Part shown: piece by piece, positions 16,810 to 24,066 of the stretch
Numbering within the stretch: the first letter of the stretch is position 1
Layout: each line of letters opens with the position of its first letter
Source: Streptomyces griseus
Lineage (GTDB): Bacteria > Actinomycetota > Actinomycetes > Streptomycetales > Streptomycetaceae
Length of the DNA stretch: 64,000 nucleotides
Direction of reading: 5' to 3'
Assembly: GCF_001715295.1 (NCBI RefSeq)
Contig: NZ_MDKB01000004.1
Location: forward strand, 62,001-126,000
The notes under the pieces: generated by a model
What the model saw: the letters and a program-made list of their open reading frames with translations, nothing else
Databases searched by the model: none
Told to the model about the DNA's origin: nothing
Translations under genes and position numbers: made by a program

Positions 16810-16833
16810 GATCGGGAGTTACACCGAACGCTC

Positions 16834-16939
16834 AACCGGTTCGTCTGGCTGATCTCCTACGAGGGCCCGGAGACCTTCGCCGAGCGCGACGCGATGTACG
16901 GGGACTCGCCCGCTCGCACGTCGATGGACCTCGATCCGG
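16834..16939 (+). repeat. Right copy of 106-base NIPSNAP repeat
   Basis: This is the partner of 12675-12780 in the same orientation. The two copies bracket 4,053 bases holding the SDR-solenoid-kinase operon and the IS256 remnant. Confidence 0.8.
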
Positions 16940-16989
16940 ACGATTACCTCGTCAGCACCGAGGAGCGGACGGTGGAGGAGTGGTACTGA
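16834..16989 (+). pseudogene. NIPSNAP-like gene, 3' fragment
   Basis: The frame NRFVWLISYEGPETFAER through VEEWY and stop is the C-terminal half of a NIPSNAP-like protein. It has no start codon of its own; its 5' part has been lost where the IS256 remnant now ends. Bases 16834-16939 repeat 12675-12780 at about 91% identity. Differences (Asp for Asn, Gly for Trp, Thr for Lys) show these are paralogous copies, not a fresh duplication. Confidence 0.75.
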
Positions 16990-17143
16990 GGCGACGTACC
17001 GATGACGCGCCGGCCAGGGGCAGCACGTGCCGTCGTCGTCGGTCCTCGCCGAGGGCCCGGAAGACCCGTCCGGGCCGCCCACCTCACGTGTGATGAACTG
17101 TGGCCCGGTTTCGAGGCGTTGCGTCTCGAACAGGAGAGTGGGA

Positions 17144-18892
17144 GTGACCGTGGGCCTCGGTGGGGGGACGTGGCGGCGACTGACCGCCGTGGTGTTCGTC
17201 ATGGCGGTGGCGGCCGGGTGTACGGGGCAGGGTGAAGGCGCGGGCGGCGGAAACGACGAAGACCTGCTGGGGAACCACGACTGGACGCAGATGCCGGGCA
17301 CCACCGCGCGGAACGACGTCCTGCGGGTCAGCGCACTGGATCGGCACATCGTGGAGCAGGACGCCTCCGGCGGCCGGCCCAACCCCCCGCTGAACCTGGC
17401 CGGCCCGCATCTCAGGACGGACGGCGACTTCACCGTCACCGCGCGCATGTCCGGTGTGGGTGACGATGACGGCGACTCATGGCTGCGGCTGTACGGACGT
17501 GTACCGGTCATCTACGACGAGTGGCGGCAGGAGCGGCCCTCACTCCGCGTCGGCGTGACCGCTGACGGACACGTGAAGGTACAGATATGGGACGGCGAGG
17601 GCGATGAGCCGGCCACCTCGAAGGATTTCGACTGCGGCTGCTCCGGGACGGTGACGCTCGCCGTGTCGAGCATCGGTGACACCTTCCGCGTGAAAGCCGA
17701 CGGGCGGCAGCTGGGAACCGTGCAGGACCCGGGGGTGTTCGCCGAGGGCACTGTCTGGTTCGGTCTGGAGTCGGACGCGGGCGAGGACGAGCGCCGCGAG
17801 GGATGGCGTCTGACGCAGCTGATCGCGCGGGCGGAGAGCGGTGACTCGCTCCGCGTGATCAAGGCGCCGCAGCTACGCCAGGAGCAGTCCGACGACTCGC
17901 TGCGTGCGCGGGCCGCGGACGTGGGGCGGCCGTTCGACGTCGGCACCGCCCTGGCCGAGAACCCGCTGCTCACCGACTCACGCTACCGGGCGCTCGCGGG
18001 AAGCCAGTTCTCCATGCTCACTCCGGAGAACGCGTTCAAGCCACAGTTCCTCCACCCACGCCGGGGCGTCTACGACTTCCGCGACGCGGACCTACTCGTA
18101 CGCTTCGCCAGCGCGAACAACATGAAGGTGCACGCGCACACTCTCGTCTGGCACGAGGCTCTGCCCGACTGGATGCGGGAGAACGACGACCCCGAGGAGG
18201 TGCGCCGGACCATGCTCCGGCACATCGCCATGGTCGCCGGGCACTTCAAGGGAAAGGTCGCGGAATGGGATGTGGTCAACGAGCCCATGTCCGACGACGA
18301 GAAGAGCTACACCGACGGGGATCTCGGTCTGCGCTCCGAGCAGAGCCCGTGGTTCGAGGCCATGGGCGAGGAGTACATCGACGAGGCGTTCAGGGCCGCC
18401 CACCGGGCCGATCCGAAGGCACGTCTGTTCCTCAACGAGTACGGGGTCGAGGAGGAAGGCGAGCGGTGGGACGCCCTTTACGATCTGGTCGAGCGGCTCA
18501 AGGAACGCGGCGTACCGATCGACGGCGTGGGTTTCCAGAACCATGAGTACGCACCCGGCGACCGCACCGACCCGGAGACCTTCCGCAGCCATGTGCGGGA
18601 TCTGGCGGAGCTCGGGGTTCAGGCGCGGGTGTCGGAGATGGACGTCCCCGTAGGTGAGGACGAGGAGGACGGGCAGCTCACCCAGGCTGACGAGATGGCG
18701 GGCAAGCTGCGGGTCTGCCTGGAGGAGCCGAACTGCACCTCGTTCTCCACATGGGGATTCACCGACCGGTACGGTTCCACCGCCGACACCAAGATCTATC
18801 CTCCGCGCACGGCCGATTCCCTGCCGTGGGACGCGTCCCTGCAGCCGAAGCCGGCGTACGAGCGCTTGCTCGAGGCCTTTGACGAGACGTGA
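17144..18892 (+). CDS. Lipoprotein endo-1,4-beta-xylanase, GH10
   Basis: This 582-residue enzyme hydrolyses internal beta-1,4 xylan links at the cell surface. A lipoprotein signal precedes Cys26 (lipobox VAAGC). Residues ~50-250 form a beta-sandwich-like accessory domain (DFTVTARMSG ... EGTVWFGLES). The GH10 barrel runs from ~260 to the end, with acid/base Glu380 in WDVVNEP and nucleophile Glu498 in VSEMD. GTG at 17144 is chosen because AGGAG lies seven bases upstream and the signal peptide follows at once; longer in-frame starts lack this. It stands alone, just right of the insertion block. Confidence 0.92.
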   Translation: MTVGLGGGTWRRLTAVVFVMAVAAGCTGQGEGAGGGNDEDLLGNHDWTQMPGTTARNDVLRVSALDRHIVEQDASGGRPNPPLNLAGPHLRTDGDFTVTARMSGVGDDDGDSWLRLYGRVPVIYDEWRQERPSLRVGVTADGHVKVQIWDGEGDEPATSKDFDCGCSGTVTLAVSSIGDTFRVKADGRQLGTVQDPGVFAEGTVWFGLESDAGEDERREGWRLTQLIARAESGDSLRVIKAPQLRQEQSDDSLRARAADVGRPFDVGTALAENPLLTDSRYRALAGSQFSMLTPENAFKPQFLHPRRGVYDFRDADLLVRFASANNMKVHAHTLVWHEALPDWMRENDDPEEVRRTMLRHIAMVAGHFKGKVAEWDVVNEPMSDDEKSYTDGDLGLRSEQSPWFEAMGEEYIDEAFRAAHRADPKARLFLNEYGVEEEGERWDALYDLVERLKERGVPIDGVGFQNHEYAPGDRTDPETFRSHVRDLAELGVQARVSEMDVPVGEDEEDGQLTQADEMAGKLRVCLEEPNCTSFSTWGFTDRYGSTADTKIYPPRTADSLPWDASLQPKPAYERLLEAFDET

Positions 18893-18983
18893 GTAGCGGG
18901 AGTCAAAGAGCGTCCTTTTCCGCCAGGGGCGTGTGATGAGGCGGCGAATGTGAGTAGGTCACGCTCGCTCGAGAGGGTGGCAC

Positions 18984-19199
18984 GTGGGATTCAACGCAGT
19001 TACGGAGAACGCCTTGTGGGACCGGCTGTCCGCGGAGGTCCGCCGGGAGGTGGACAACCTCGTTTCGGCCGGTCGAAACGTGCAGGCCATTGCCCTGATG
19101 CGTGAGCATGCCGGCCTACCGACGCCGCATCTGCACGATTGCGTCGATGTAGTGGAGCAGCGATTCAGCGTAGTGCGGCATAGGCCGGCGAGCTCATGA
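18984..19199 (+). CDS. Small hypothetical protein
   Basis: This 71-residue acidic/helical protein (MGFNAVTENALWDRLSAEVR onward) is preceded by GAGAGGGTGG, with a GTG start at 18984. No domain is recognised. The middle (REVDNLVSAGRNVQAIALMR) looks like a short helical pair. It lies between the xylanase and an IS5-type remnant whose reading frame overlaps its last bases on the other strand. Confidence 0.6.
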   Translation: MGFNAVTENALWDRLSAEVRREVDNLVSAGRNVQAIALMREHAGLPTPHLHDCVDVVEQRFSVVRHRPASS

Positions 19200-19411
19200 C
19201 AGTGCTGCACACCGTGGTCACGCGTGGCGCCAGTTCGGGGTCGATTTCGCGAGTGAGCCCACGGCTCCTGAGGTCGATCATGGCGAGGTGGACCACGGCT
19301 TCGGAGCGGTGAGGGAGGGCCTCGTAGTCGCGGGCCAGGCGGCGGTGATGCATGAGCCAGCCGGTTGGGTCGGCTCGACCACCCAACGCCGCGGAATCAC
19401 CTTGAAGCCCT
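19165..19411 (-). pseudogene. IS5-type transposase C-terminal remnant with frameshift
   Basis: The minus strand encodes GFKVIPRRWVVEPT (from about 19411) in one frame and then GWLMHHRRLARDYEALPHRS and HLAMIDLRSRGLTRE in another. These are consecutive parts of one IS5-family C-terminus, so a frameshift has split them near 19370. Only ~80 residues remain. Nothing else of the element was found between here and 19715. Confidence 0.75.
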
Positions 19412-19714
19412 TCGGGGCGGGATCGCGGCGAGTGACTCTCCGGACGGGCCCGGCGCTCAGGGCTCAGGCGTCGAGCTTCGAGTGTCGAGGGCGGATCGGT
19501 CACCCGTTGGGGGGACGTCATCCGGGGGCCGAGCCCGACGCTTGAGCTTCGGGATTCGGGGGTCGGGAGGCGAGCGCCGGGATTCGAGCGATGGTGTTCA
19601 CCCGGTACGGAGAAGAAGGGTTTCGGGAAACCTCCCCACCCTCCCTGACCCGTCGCGGCCAGGTGATATGACTAAAGGTGTTCAAGTTGCCGCGCAGCGT
19701 CACGACTGCTTACG
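19412..19714. other. Gene-poor stretch left of the HTH regulator
   Basis: About 300 bases hold no supported gene. Bases ~19480-19600 are rich in short G-run repeats (CGGGGGTCGGG type). The regulator at 19715 must take its promoter from the AT-richer end near 19665-19700 (GATATGACTAAAGGTG). Confidence 0.4.
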
Positions 19715-20902
19715 GTGCCCCCGACGAAACGACCCCGACGCGGTGTAGCAAGCACCGGGCCGGGGTCTCACCCCAAGATCGAAACGGACGATCTCGTGGC
19801 TACCGAGCACCTTAGCCCTGCCCTTCGCGCACCCGCATCCTCACGCCCGTACGCGAAAGCCCGCCCCGGCTACGGCAAACGCACCGCATCAGACCAACGC
19901 CCGGCCCGCCCGGACGACTTCGCCCTGATGCCGGAGCGCGAGCGATACATCGCCGGATACGTCGACCGGCTCCCCGAAGGCGCCGCGATGGACATCAAGT
20001 CGCTGGCCAAACACCTGCCCCTGTACGGGCAGATGGCCGTCTCCAGCGCCCTGAAGGCCCTCGGCGTGGCCGGGCACCTGCGGCGCGTACGCTGCCTGGC
20101 CGGTGAGCGGGACCAGGTCCGCTGGGTGTCCCGCACCTACTGGTCCCGCACCGCCCGCGACAACGAGTGGTGGGACGCGTTCCTGACCACCGAGGGCGGC
20201 AGGCCCGCCCTGCCGGATGCGACGCCGGCTCCCCCGTCGGCCGACGCAGACGCCGCTCCCCACGTCCCGGTCAGCTCCATGCCCGTGACTCCGGCCCCAC
20301 CGGCCACCCCGTCCGAGCCCGCACCGCAGCCGACCGGGACCACTCCCGTGCCTGCCCCCGGGCCCGCCCCCGCAGGGTTGGCGCACCACGCGCCCGCAAC
20401 TTACGCCGTGCCACAGCAGCTCAACCCCGCGCAGGTCCCGGCCCCGCCCTCCCCGGCCTACCTCGCCCTGGCGCGACTCGGCCGCGCGGACACGCGCCTG
20501 GCCCTCTCCGCAGCAGACTGCCGCGTCCTGGAACCCCTGGCCGCCACATGGTTCGCACGCGGCGTAGACGCCGACTACCTCACCCAGGCCCTCACGGCGG
20601 GGCTCCCCGCGCAGGTCGGCTCGCCCGTCGGCTTCGTACGCCGCCGCCTCACCGACAAGCTCCCCCCGCACCAGCCCGGCAGCCCCGCCCGGACCACGGC
20701 CTCCGCTCCGGTACGCCGTCTCCTGGCCGAATGCACCGAGTGCGGCCGCCCCGGCTCACCCGAAGCGCTCCCCGACGGCCTCTGCCACACCTGCCGCCCC
20801 ACCACCCCGGACTGCCCTTCGGCGGCCCCCACCGAGCCACCTGCCGTACGCAACGTCCACGCAGTGGTCGGACAACTCCGCGACCTCACTCGACTGCCCT
20901 GA
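19715..20902 (+). CDS. Winged-helix/MarR-like regulator with C-terminal zinc ribbon
   Basis: This protein of up to 395 residues belongs to a streptomycete-specific group. A conserved DNA-binding-type region lies at ~70-155 (ERYIAGYVDRLPEGAAMDIK, LAKHLPLYGQMAVSSALKAL). A long Pro/Ala linker (~170-240) and a helical domain (~245-310) follow. CTECGRPG ... LCHTC near the end gives a likely four-Cys zinc site. Start is uncertain: GTG 19715 is used, GTG 19797 is in frame and possible, and neither has a strong ribosome site. A hairpin at 20924-20946 ends it. The regulated genes are unknown. Confidence 0.8.
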   Translation: MPPTKRPRRGVASTGPGSHPKIETDDLVATEHLSPALRAPASSRPYAKARPGYGKRTASDQRPARPDDFALMPERERYIAGYVDRLPEGAAMDIKSLAKHLPLYGQMAVSSALKALGVAGHLRRVRCLAGERDQVRWVSRTYWSRTARDNEWWDAFLTTEGGRPALPDATPAPPSADADAAPHVPVSSMPVTPAPPATPSEPAPQPTGTTPVPAPGPAPAGLAHHAPATYAVPQQLNPAQVPAPPSPAYLALARLGRADTRLALSAADCRVLEPLAATWFARGVDADYLTQALTAGLPAQVGSPVGFVRRRLTDKLPPHQPGSPARTTASAPVRRLLAECTECGRPGSPEALPDGLCHTCRPTTPDCPSAAPTEPPAVRNVHAVVGQLRDLTRLP

Positions 20903-20923
20903 CCACCGCGCCACCGTCGAAGG

Positions 20924-20946
20924 CTCTGGAGCCCGAGGCTCCAGAG
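20924..20946. terminator. Hairpin between convergent genes
   Basis: CTCTGGAGC and GCTCCAGAG pair perfectly around a 5-base loop, 22 bases after the stop of the regulator and 85 bases beyond the stop of the minus-strand gene at 21031. Confidence 0.6.
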
Positions 20947-21030
20947 GCCCGACAAGCCTGTCCCGCCCGGCGGTGCCGGGCCGCGCACTGGCACCGACAG
21001 GCCTGGTTGCGAGCCCATCAGGGCTCTGCG

Positions 21031-21246
21031 CTACTTCTCGTAGTTGGCCAACGCGAGGCCCAGGGCGAAGAACGTGGGCGCCCACTCCCCGACAAAGATG
21101 CCCCAGCGGTCCGCGCGTTCCTCACCCTTCTTCTCCACGCGCATCGACGCGCTCCAGGAGATGACGCTCAGGCCGATGGAGATGAATCCGGCAGCGTAGG
21201 CGTGCTCGGAGTGGATTCCGGAATCGTGCAGCTTCTTGACGATCAC
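21031..21246 (-). CDS. Small membrane protein
   Basis: This 71-residue protein has two hydrophobic stretches, AYAAGFISIGLSVISW (~16-31) and WAPTFFALGLALANY (~54-68), with a charged loop EKKGEERADRW between. That predicts a two-helix inner-membrane hairpin. GTG at 21246 is taken as the start because the conserved part begins there; an in-frame ATG at 21342 would add 32 unconserved residues. Function unknown. It is convergent with the regulator at 19715. Confidence 0.55.
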   Translation of the reverse strand: MIVKKLHDSGIHSEHAYAAGFISIGLSVISWSASMRVEKKGEERADRWGIFVGEWAPTFFALGLALANYEK

Positions 21247-21605
21247 AGCGGTACTCGCATTCTTCGACGGGAAGGGATCCGGGCTGTGGTCTACGCAAAC
21301 ACCACGTCTTCCACTCAAACGCCACTGCCGCAGCCCCGCCAATCGGGCAGGCCGGTCGGGTCAGTGCCGGGCCTTCGCAACAGCGTCGTGGACGCCGCAC
21401 GGGGCCTCCGCCCGGTGCCGTTCCTGCCCGCCGACCGCGTCCCGGCCCACCGTCTCCTTCCTCTCCGCGTCCACGCCGATGCTGGTGGCCCGCCCGCCGG
21501 ACCGCACCTGGCCGTGCCCGCCGCCTGTCCCTTCTGCGTACACGCCCTGCCCCTACCGCGTACAACGGCGCGGCGACAGCGCGTCACCCCTGGTCACAGA
21601 GAGCC
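21247..21605. other. Intergenic region left of the ATPase gene
   Basis: About 360 bases between two divergent genes have no supported coding sequence. Frames on both strands are open but show no domain. AGAGAG near 21598-21603 is the ribosome site for the gene at 21606. Confidence 0.4.
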
Positions 21606-22106
21606 ATGATGCGTCAGCTTCGTGGCATGACCAGCAAGAAGCCGCCCCTTCCCGTGCGCCCTGCGCCTTCCGCTCGCACCACCCACGCCCGTTTCCCCTG
21701 GCACCAGTTCTCGATGCGCTTCAGTTCGACCCCGCGCGGCGCCCGCCTCGCCCGGCGCCTGGCCGGCGAACGCCTCGACGCGTGGGGCATCCCGTACGGA
21801 AGCGATCCGCACGACGCGCTGACGCTGGCCGTCGCCGAACTGAGCAGCAACGCGGTGCGCCACGGGCACGTGTCCGGCCGCGACTTCCGCCTCCGCCTCA
21901 CGGCCGAGGGCACGGCGATCCGCATCGAGGTCACCGACACCCGGGGCGAACACCTCCCCAGCCCCGCCGCCGAAACGGCCCCGCCCGACCGGGACGGCGG
22001 CCACGGCCTGCTCCTCGTCGCCGCCCTCACCGACCGCTGGGGCTGGTACCCCAGCCCGGACGGGCCGGGCAAGACGGTGTGGGCGGTCCTGGAGATCTCC
22101 CCGTGA
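21606..22106 (+). CDS. Anti-sigma-factor-type histidine-kinase-like ATPase
   Basis: This 166-residue soluble protein has an HATPase_c_2 fold: N box AVAELSSNAVRHG (~77-89), G1 box VTDTRGE and G2 box GGHGLLLV. It lacks a phospho-accepting His domain, so it resembles SpoIIAB/RsbW-type serine kinases that bind sigma factors or anti-anti-sigma proteins. Dozens occur in each Streptomyces genome and the partner is rarely adjacent. The start could also be ATG 21609 or 21627. Downstream, a 316-base gap separates it from the Ser/Thr kinase. Confidence 0.85.
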   Translation: MMRQLRGMTSKKPPLPVRPAPSARTTHARFPWHQFSMRFSSTPRGARLARRLAGERLDAWGIPYGSDPHDALTLAVAELSSNAVRHGHVSGRDFRLRLTAEGTAIRIEVTDTRGEHLPSPAAETAPPDRDGGHGLLLVAALTDRWGWYPSPDGPGKTVWAVLEISP

Positions 22107-22422
22107 CGCCGAGCGGTACCCCGGCGAGGGCGAGATACGCGACCCGCGCCACCCCGCAGCGGTAGCTTCCGAGCGCGCTGGTGACGCCCTTGCCGACCAC
22201 CCCTCTGTTCCGTCCCCCTTCGCCGGCCCGGACCCACCCGATGACGAGGCCCCCGCGCCGGCAGCCCTGAACGCCCTCCGGTGACCGGAAAACGAGGTCT
22301 CTACCCCCACTCCTCCGACTCCGCTGGACCGACATCGCCGCGCCGGAGAGACTTGCCCCACCACGTCGGGCCGGCGCGTACACACGCGTCGGCCGGCACG
22401 CGCACGTACACACGGGGGCAAG
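22107..22422. other. Promoter region of the kinase-helicase pair
   Basis: This 316-base gap has no supported gene. Its right end holds GTACACACG twice (22378-22386 and 22406-22414, 28 bases apart). The first copy lies in a palindrome CGCGT-ACAC-ACGCG (22376-22389). These sit just before the GTG at 22423 and look like regulatory sites. Confidence 0.45.
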
Positions 22423-24021
22423 GTGTTACAGCAGCCGATCGCCGGGCGGTACGAGCTCCTCGAGGAGCTCAACAGCGGTGGCATGGGGGACGTGTGGCGC
22501 GGCTACGACGCCGTACTGGACCGGCCCGTCGCGGTGAAGGTGGTCCGCCACCAGGCCGTCGCCGGATCGCCGCAGCTGGCGGAGGAGTTCGCCAAGCGGT
22601 TCAAGCGCGAGGCCCGCATCACCGCCCGGATCCAGCACCCCGGCGTACCGCAGGTGTACGACGCGGTGCTCGACGACACGGACACGACGTACGAGCGGCT
22701 GTTCCTCGTCATGGAGCTGGTCGACGGGATGCCGCTGTCCGCGTACATCCACCCCGCGAACCCACTGCCCGTCAGCTGGGCGGTGGCGGTCGCCGCGCAG
22801 GTCGCCACCGTACTGTCGTACGCGCACGACGTGCCCGTCAGCCACCGCGACCTCAAGCCGTCCAACATCCTCGTCGCACGGGACGGCACGGTGAAGGTCC
22901 TGGACTTCGGGATCGCCGCCATCCTCCGTACGGACGTCACCAAGCTCACGGCGACCGGCAGCCTGATCGGCACGTACCAGTACATGGCGCCGGAGCAGGT
23001 GCGGGGCGGGCGGACCAGCCCGCAGACCGACCTGTACGCCCTGGGCTGCGTGCTGCACGAACTGCTCAGCGGCCGGACGCTGTTCACGGCCGACAGCGAG
23101 TACCTGGTCATGTACCAGCACGTCAATGCCGCACCCACTCCCCTGCGCGCACTTCGGCCCGACGTGCCGACCGCACTGGAGGAACTCGTCCTGCACCTGC
23201 TGCGTAAGGCGGCGGAGGCCCGGCCCGCCGACGTCCAGGAGGTGTACGAACGGCTGCGGCCGTTCCTCCCGCCGCCCGGCGAAAGGCCCGCGCCCGGTGA
23301 GGCCGGGCCGGCAGGGGCACCGGACCCGACGGCGCTGTTCCGCCGCCCCTACGCGCCCCGCGCCCGCGCCGACGCCGCCCGGCCCACCCCCACGACGGTG
23401 GATCCGGCCGCAGTGCCGCCCGCCGCCGTGCCCGTACCCGACCAGCTGCGGGAGGAGATCGCCGAGGCGTACGCGCACTCCGACGCGCTGCTGGACGAGG
23501 AGCGGTTCACCCAGGCCGCGGAGGTGCTGGGCGGGATCATCGATCCGGCCGCGCGTGCCCTCGGACCGGAGAACGGGAAGGTGCTGGAGTTGCGGACGCA
23601 GCGGGCGGCGATCCGGCTGCTCGGTGGGGACTACCGGGCCGCGTTGCCAGAGTTCGACGCCCTGGCCGACGCCTACGCGCGTACCGGCGGCCCCGGCAGT
23701 AGGCAGGCCCGCGCCTGTCGCGCCCAGGCGGCTCGATGCCGTGGCGAGCTGGGCCAGGTCACCGAGGCCCTGGCCACGCTCCGGAACGTCCTGGACGTCG
23801 TCCGGGCGGTCGACGGCGATGTGAGCGAGGAAGCGGTCGAGCTGCGCCGGGACATCGGCATGCTGCTGCTCGCCCAGGGGCGGGCGACCGAGGCGCGTCT
23901 GGTCCTCGCACCACTCCACGACGATCTGTGCCTGGTCTACGGCCCCCAGGACGAGATGTCCGAAGAGGTCGCCGAGGCACTGACCCTGATCGAGCTCGAT
24001 CTCGACGGCCCGGCCGCCTGA
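22423..24021 (+). CDS. Soluble Ser/Thr protein kinase with C-terminal TPR-like region
   Basis: This 532-residue Hanks-type kinase phosphorylates protein Ser/Thr. The glycine loop is ELNSGGMG, the ATP lysine K39, the catalytic loop HRDLKPSN (141-148), DFG (161-163) and APE (189-191). After residue ~260 there is a Pro-rich linker; from ~345 to the end helical repeats (AEAYAHSDALLDEERFTQAA and so on) resemble TPRs. No membrane helix or PASTA domain is present, unlike PknB, so it senses something in the cytoplasm. GTG start. The helicase gene begins 45 bases downstream, implying one operon. Confidence 0.9.
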   Translation: MLQQPIAGRYELLEELNSGGMGDVWRGYDAVLDRPVAVKVVRHQAVAGSPQLAEEFAKRFKREARITARIQHPGVPQVYDAVLDDTDTTYERLFLVMELVDGMPLSAYIHPANPLPVSWAVAVAAQVATVLSYAHDVPVSHRDLKPSNILVARDGTVKVLDFGIAAILRTDVTKLTATGSLIGTYQYMAPEQVRGGRTSPQTDLYALGCVLHELLSGRTLFTADSEYLVMYQHVNAAPTPLRALRPDVPTALEELVLHLLRKAAEARPADVQEVYERLRPFLPPPGERPAPGEAGPAGAPDPTALFRRPYAPRARADAARPTPTTVDPAAVPPAAVPVPDQLREEIAEAYAHSDALLDEERFTQAAEVLGGIIDPAARALGPENGKVLELRTQRAAIRLLGGDYRAALPEFDALADAYARTGGPGSRQARACRAQAARCRGELGQVTEALATLRNVLDVVRAVDGDVSEEAVELRRDIGMLLLAQGRATEARLVLAPLHDDLCLVYGPQDEMSEEVAEALTLIELDLDGPAA

Positions 24022-24066
24022 GTTGACACCACCACTGAGACCCGCTGCTTCCCGGAGAGCCCTCCC

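Noticed and set aside
21361..21543. Possible small minus-strand gene in the gap before the ATPase
   Set aside because: No conserved motif, weak start and composition like other antisense frames of GC-rich DNA.
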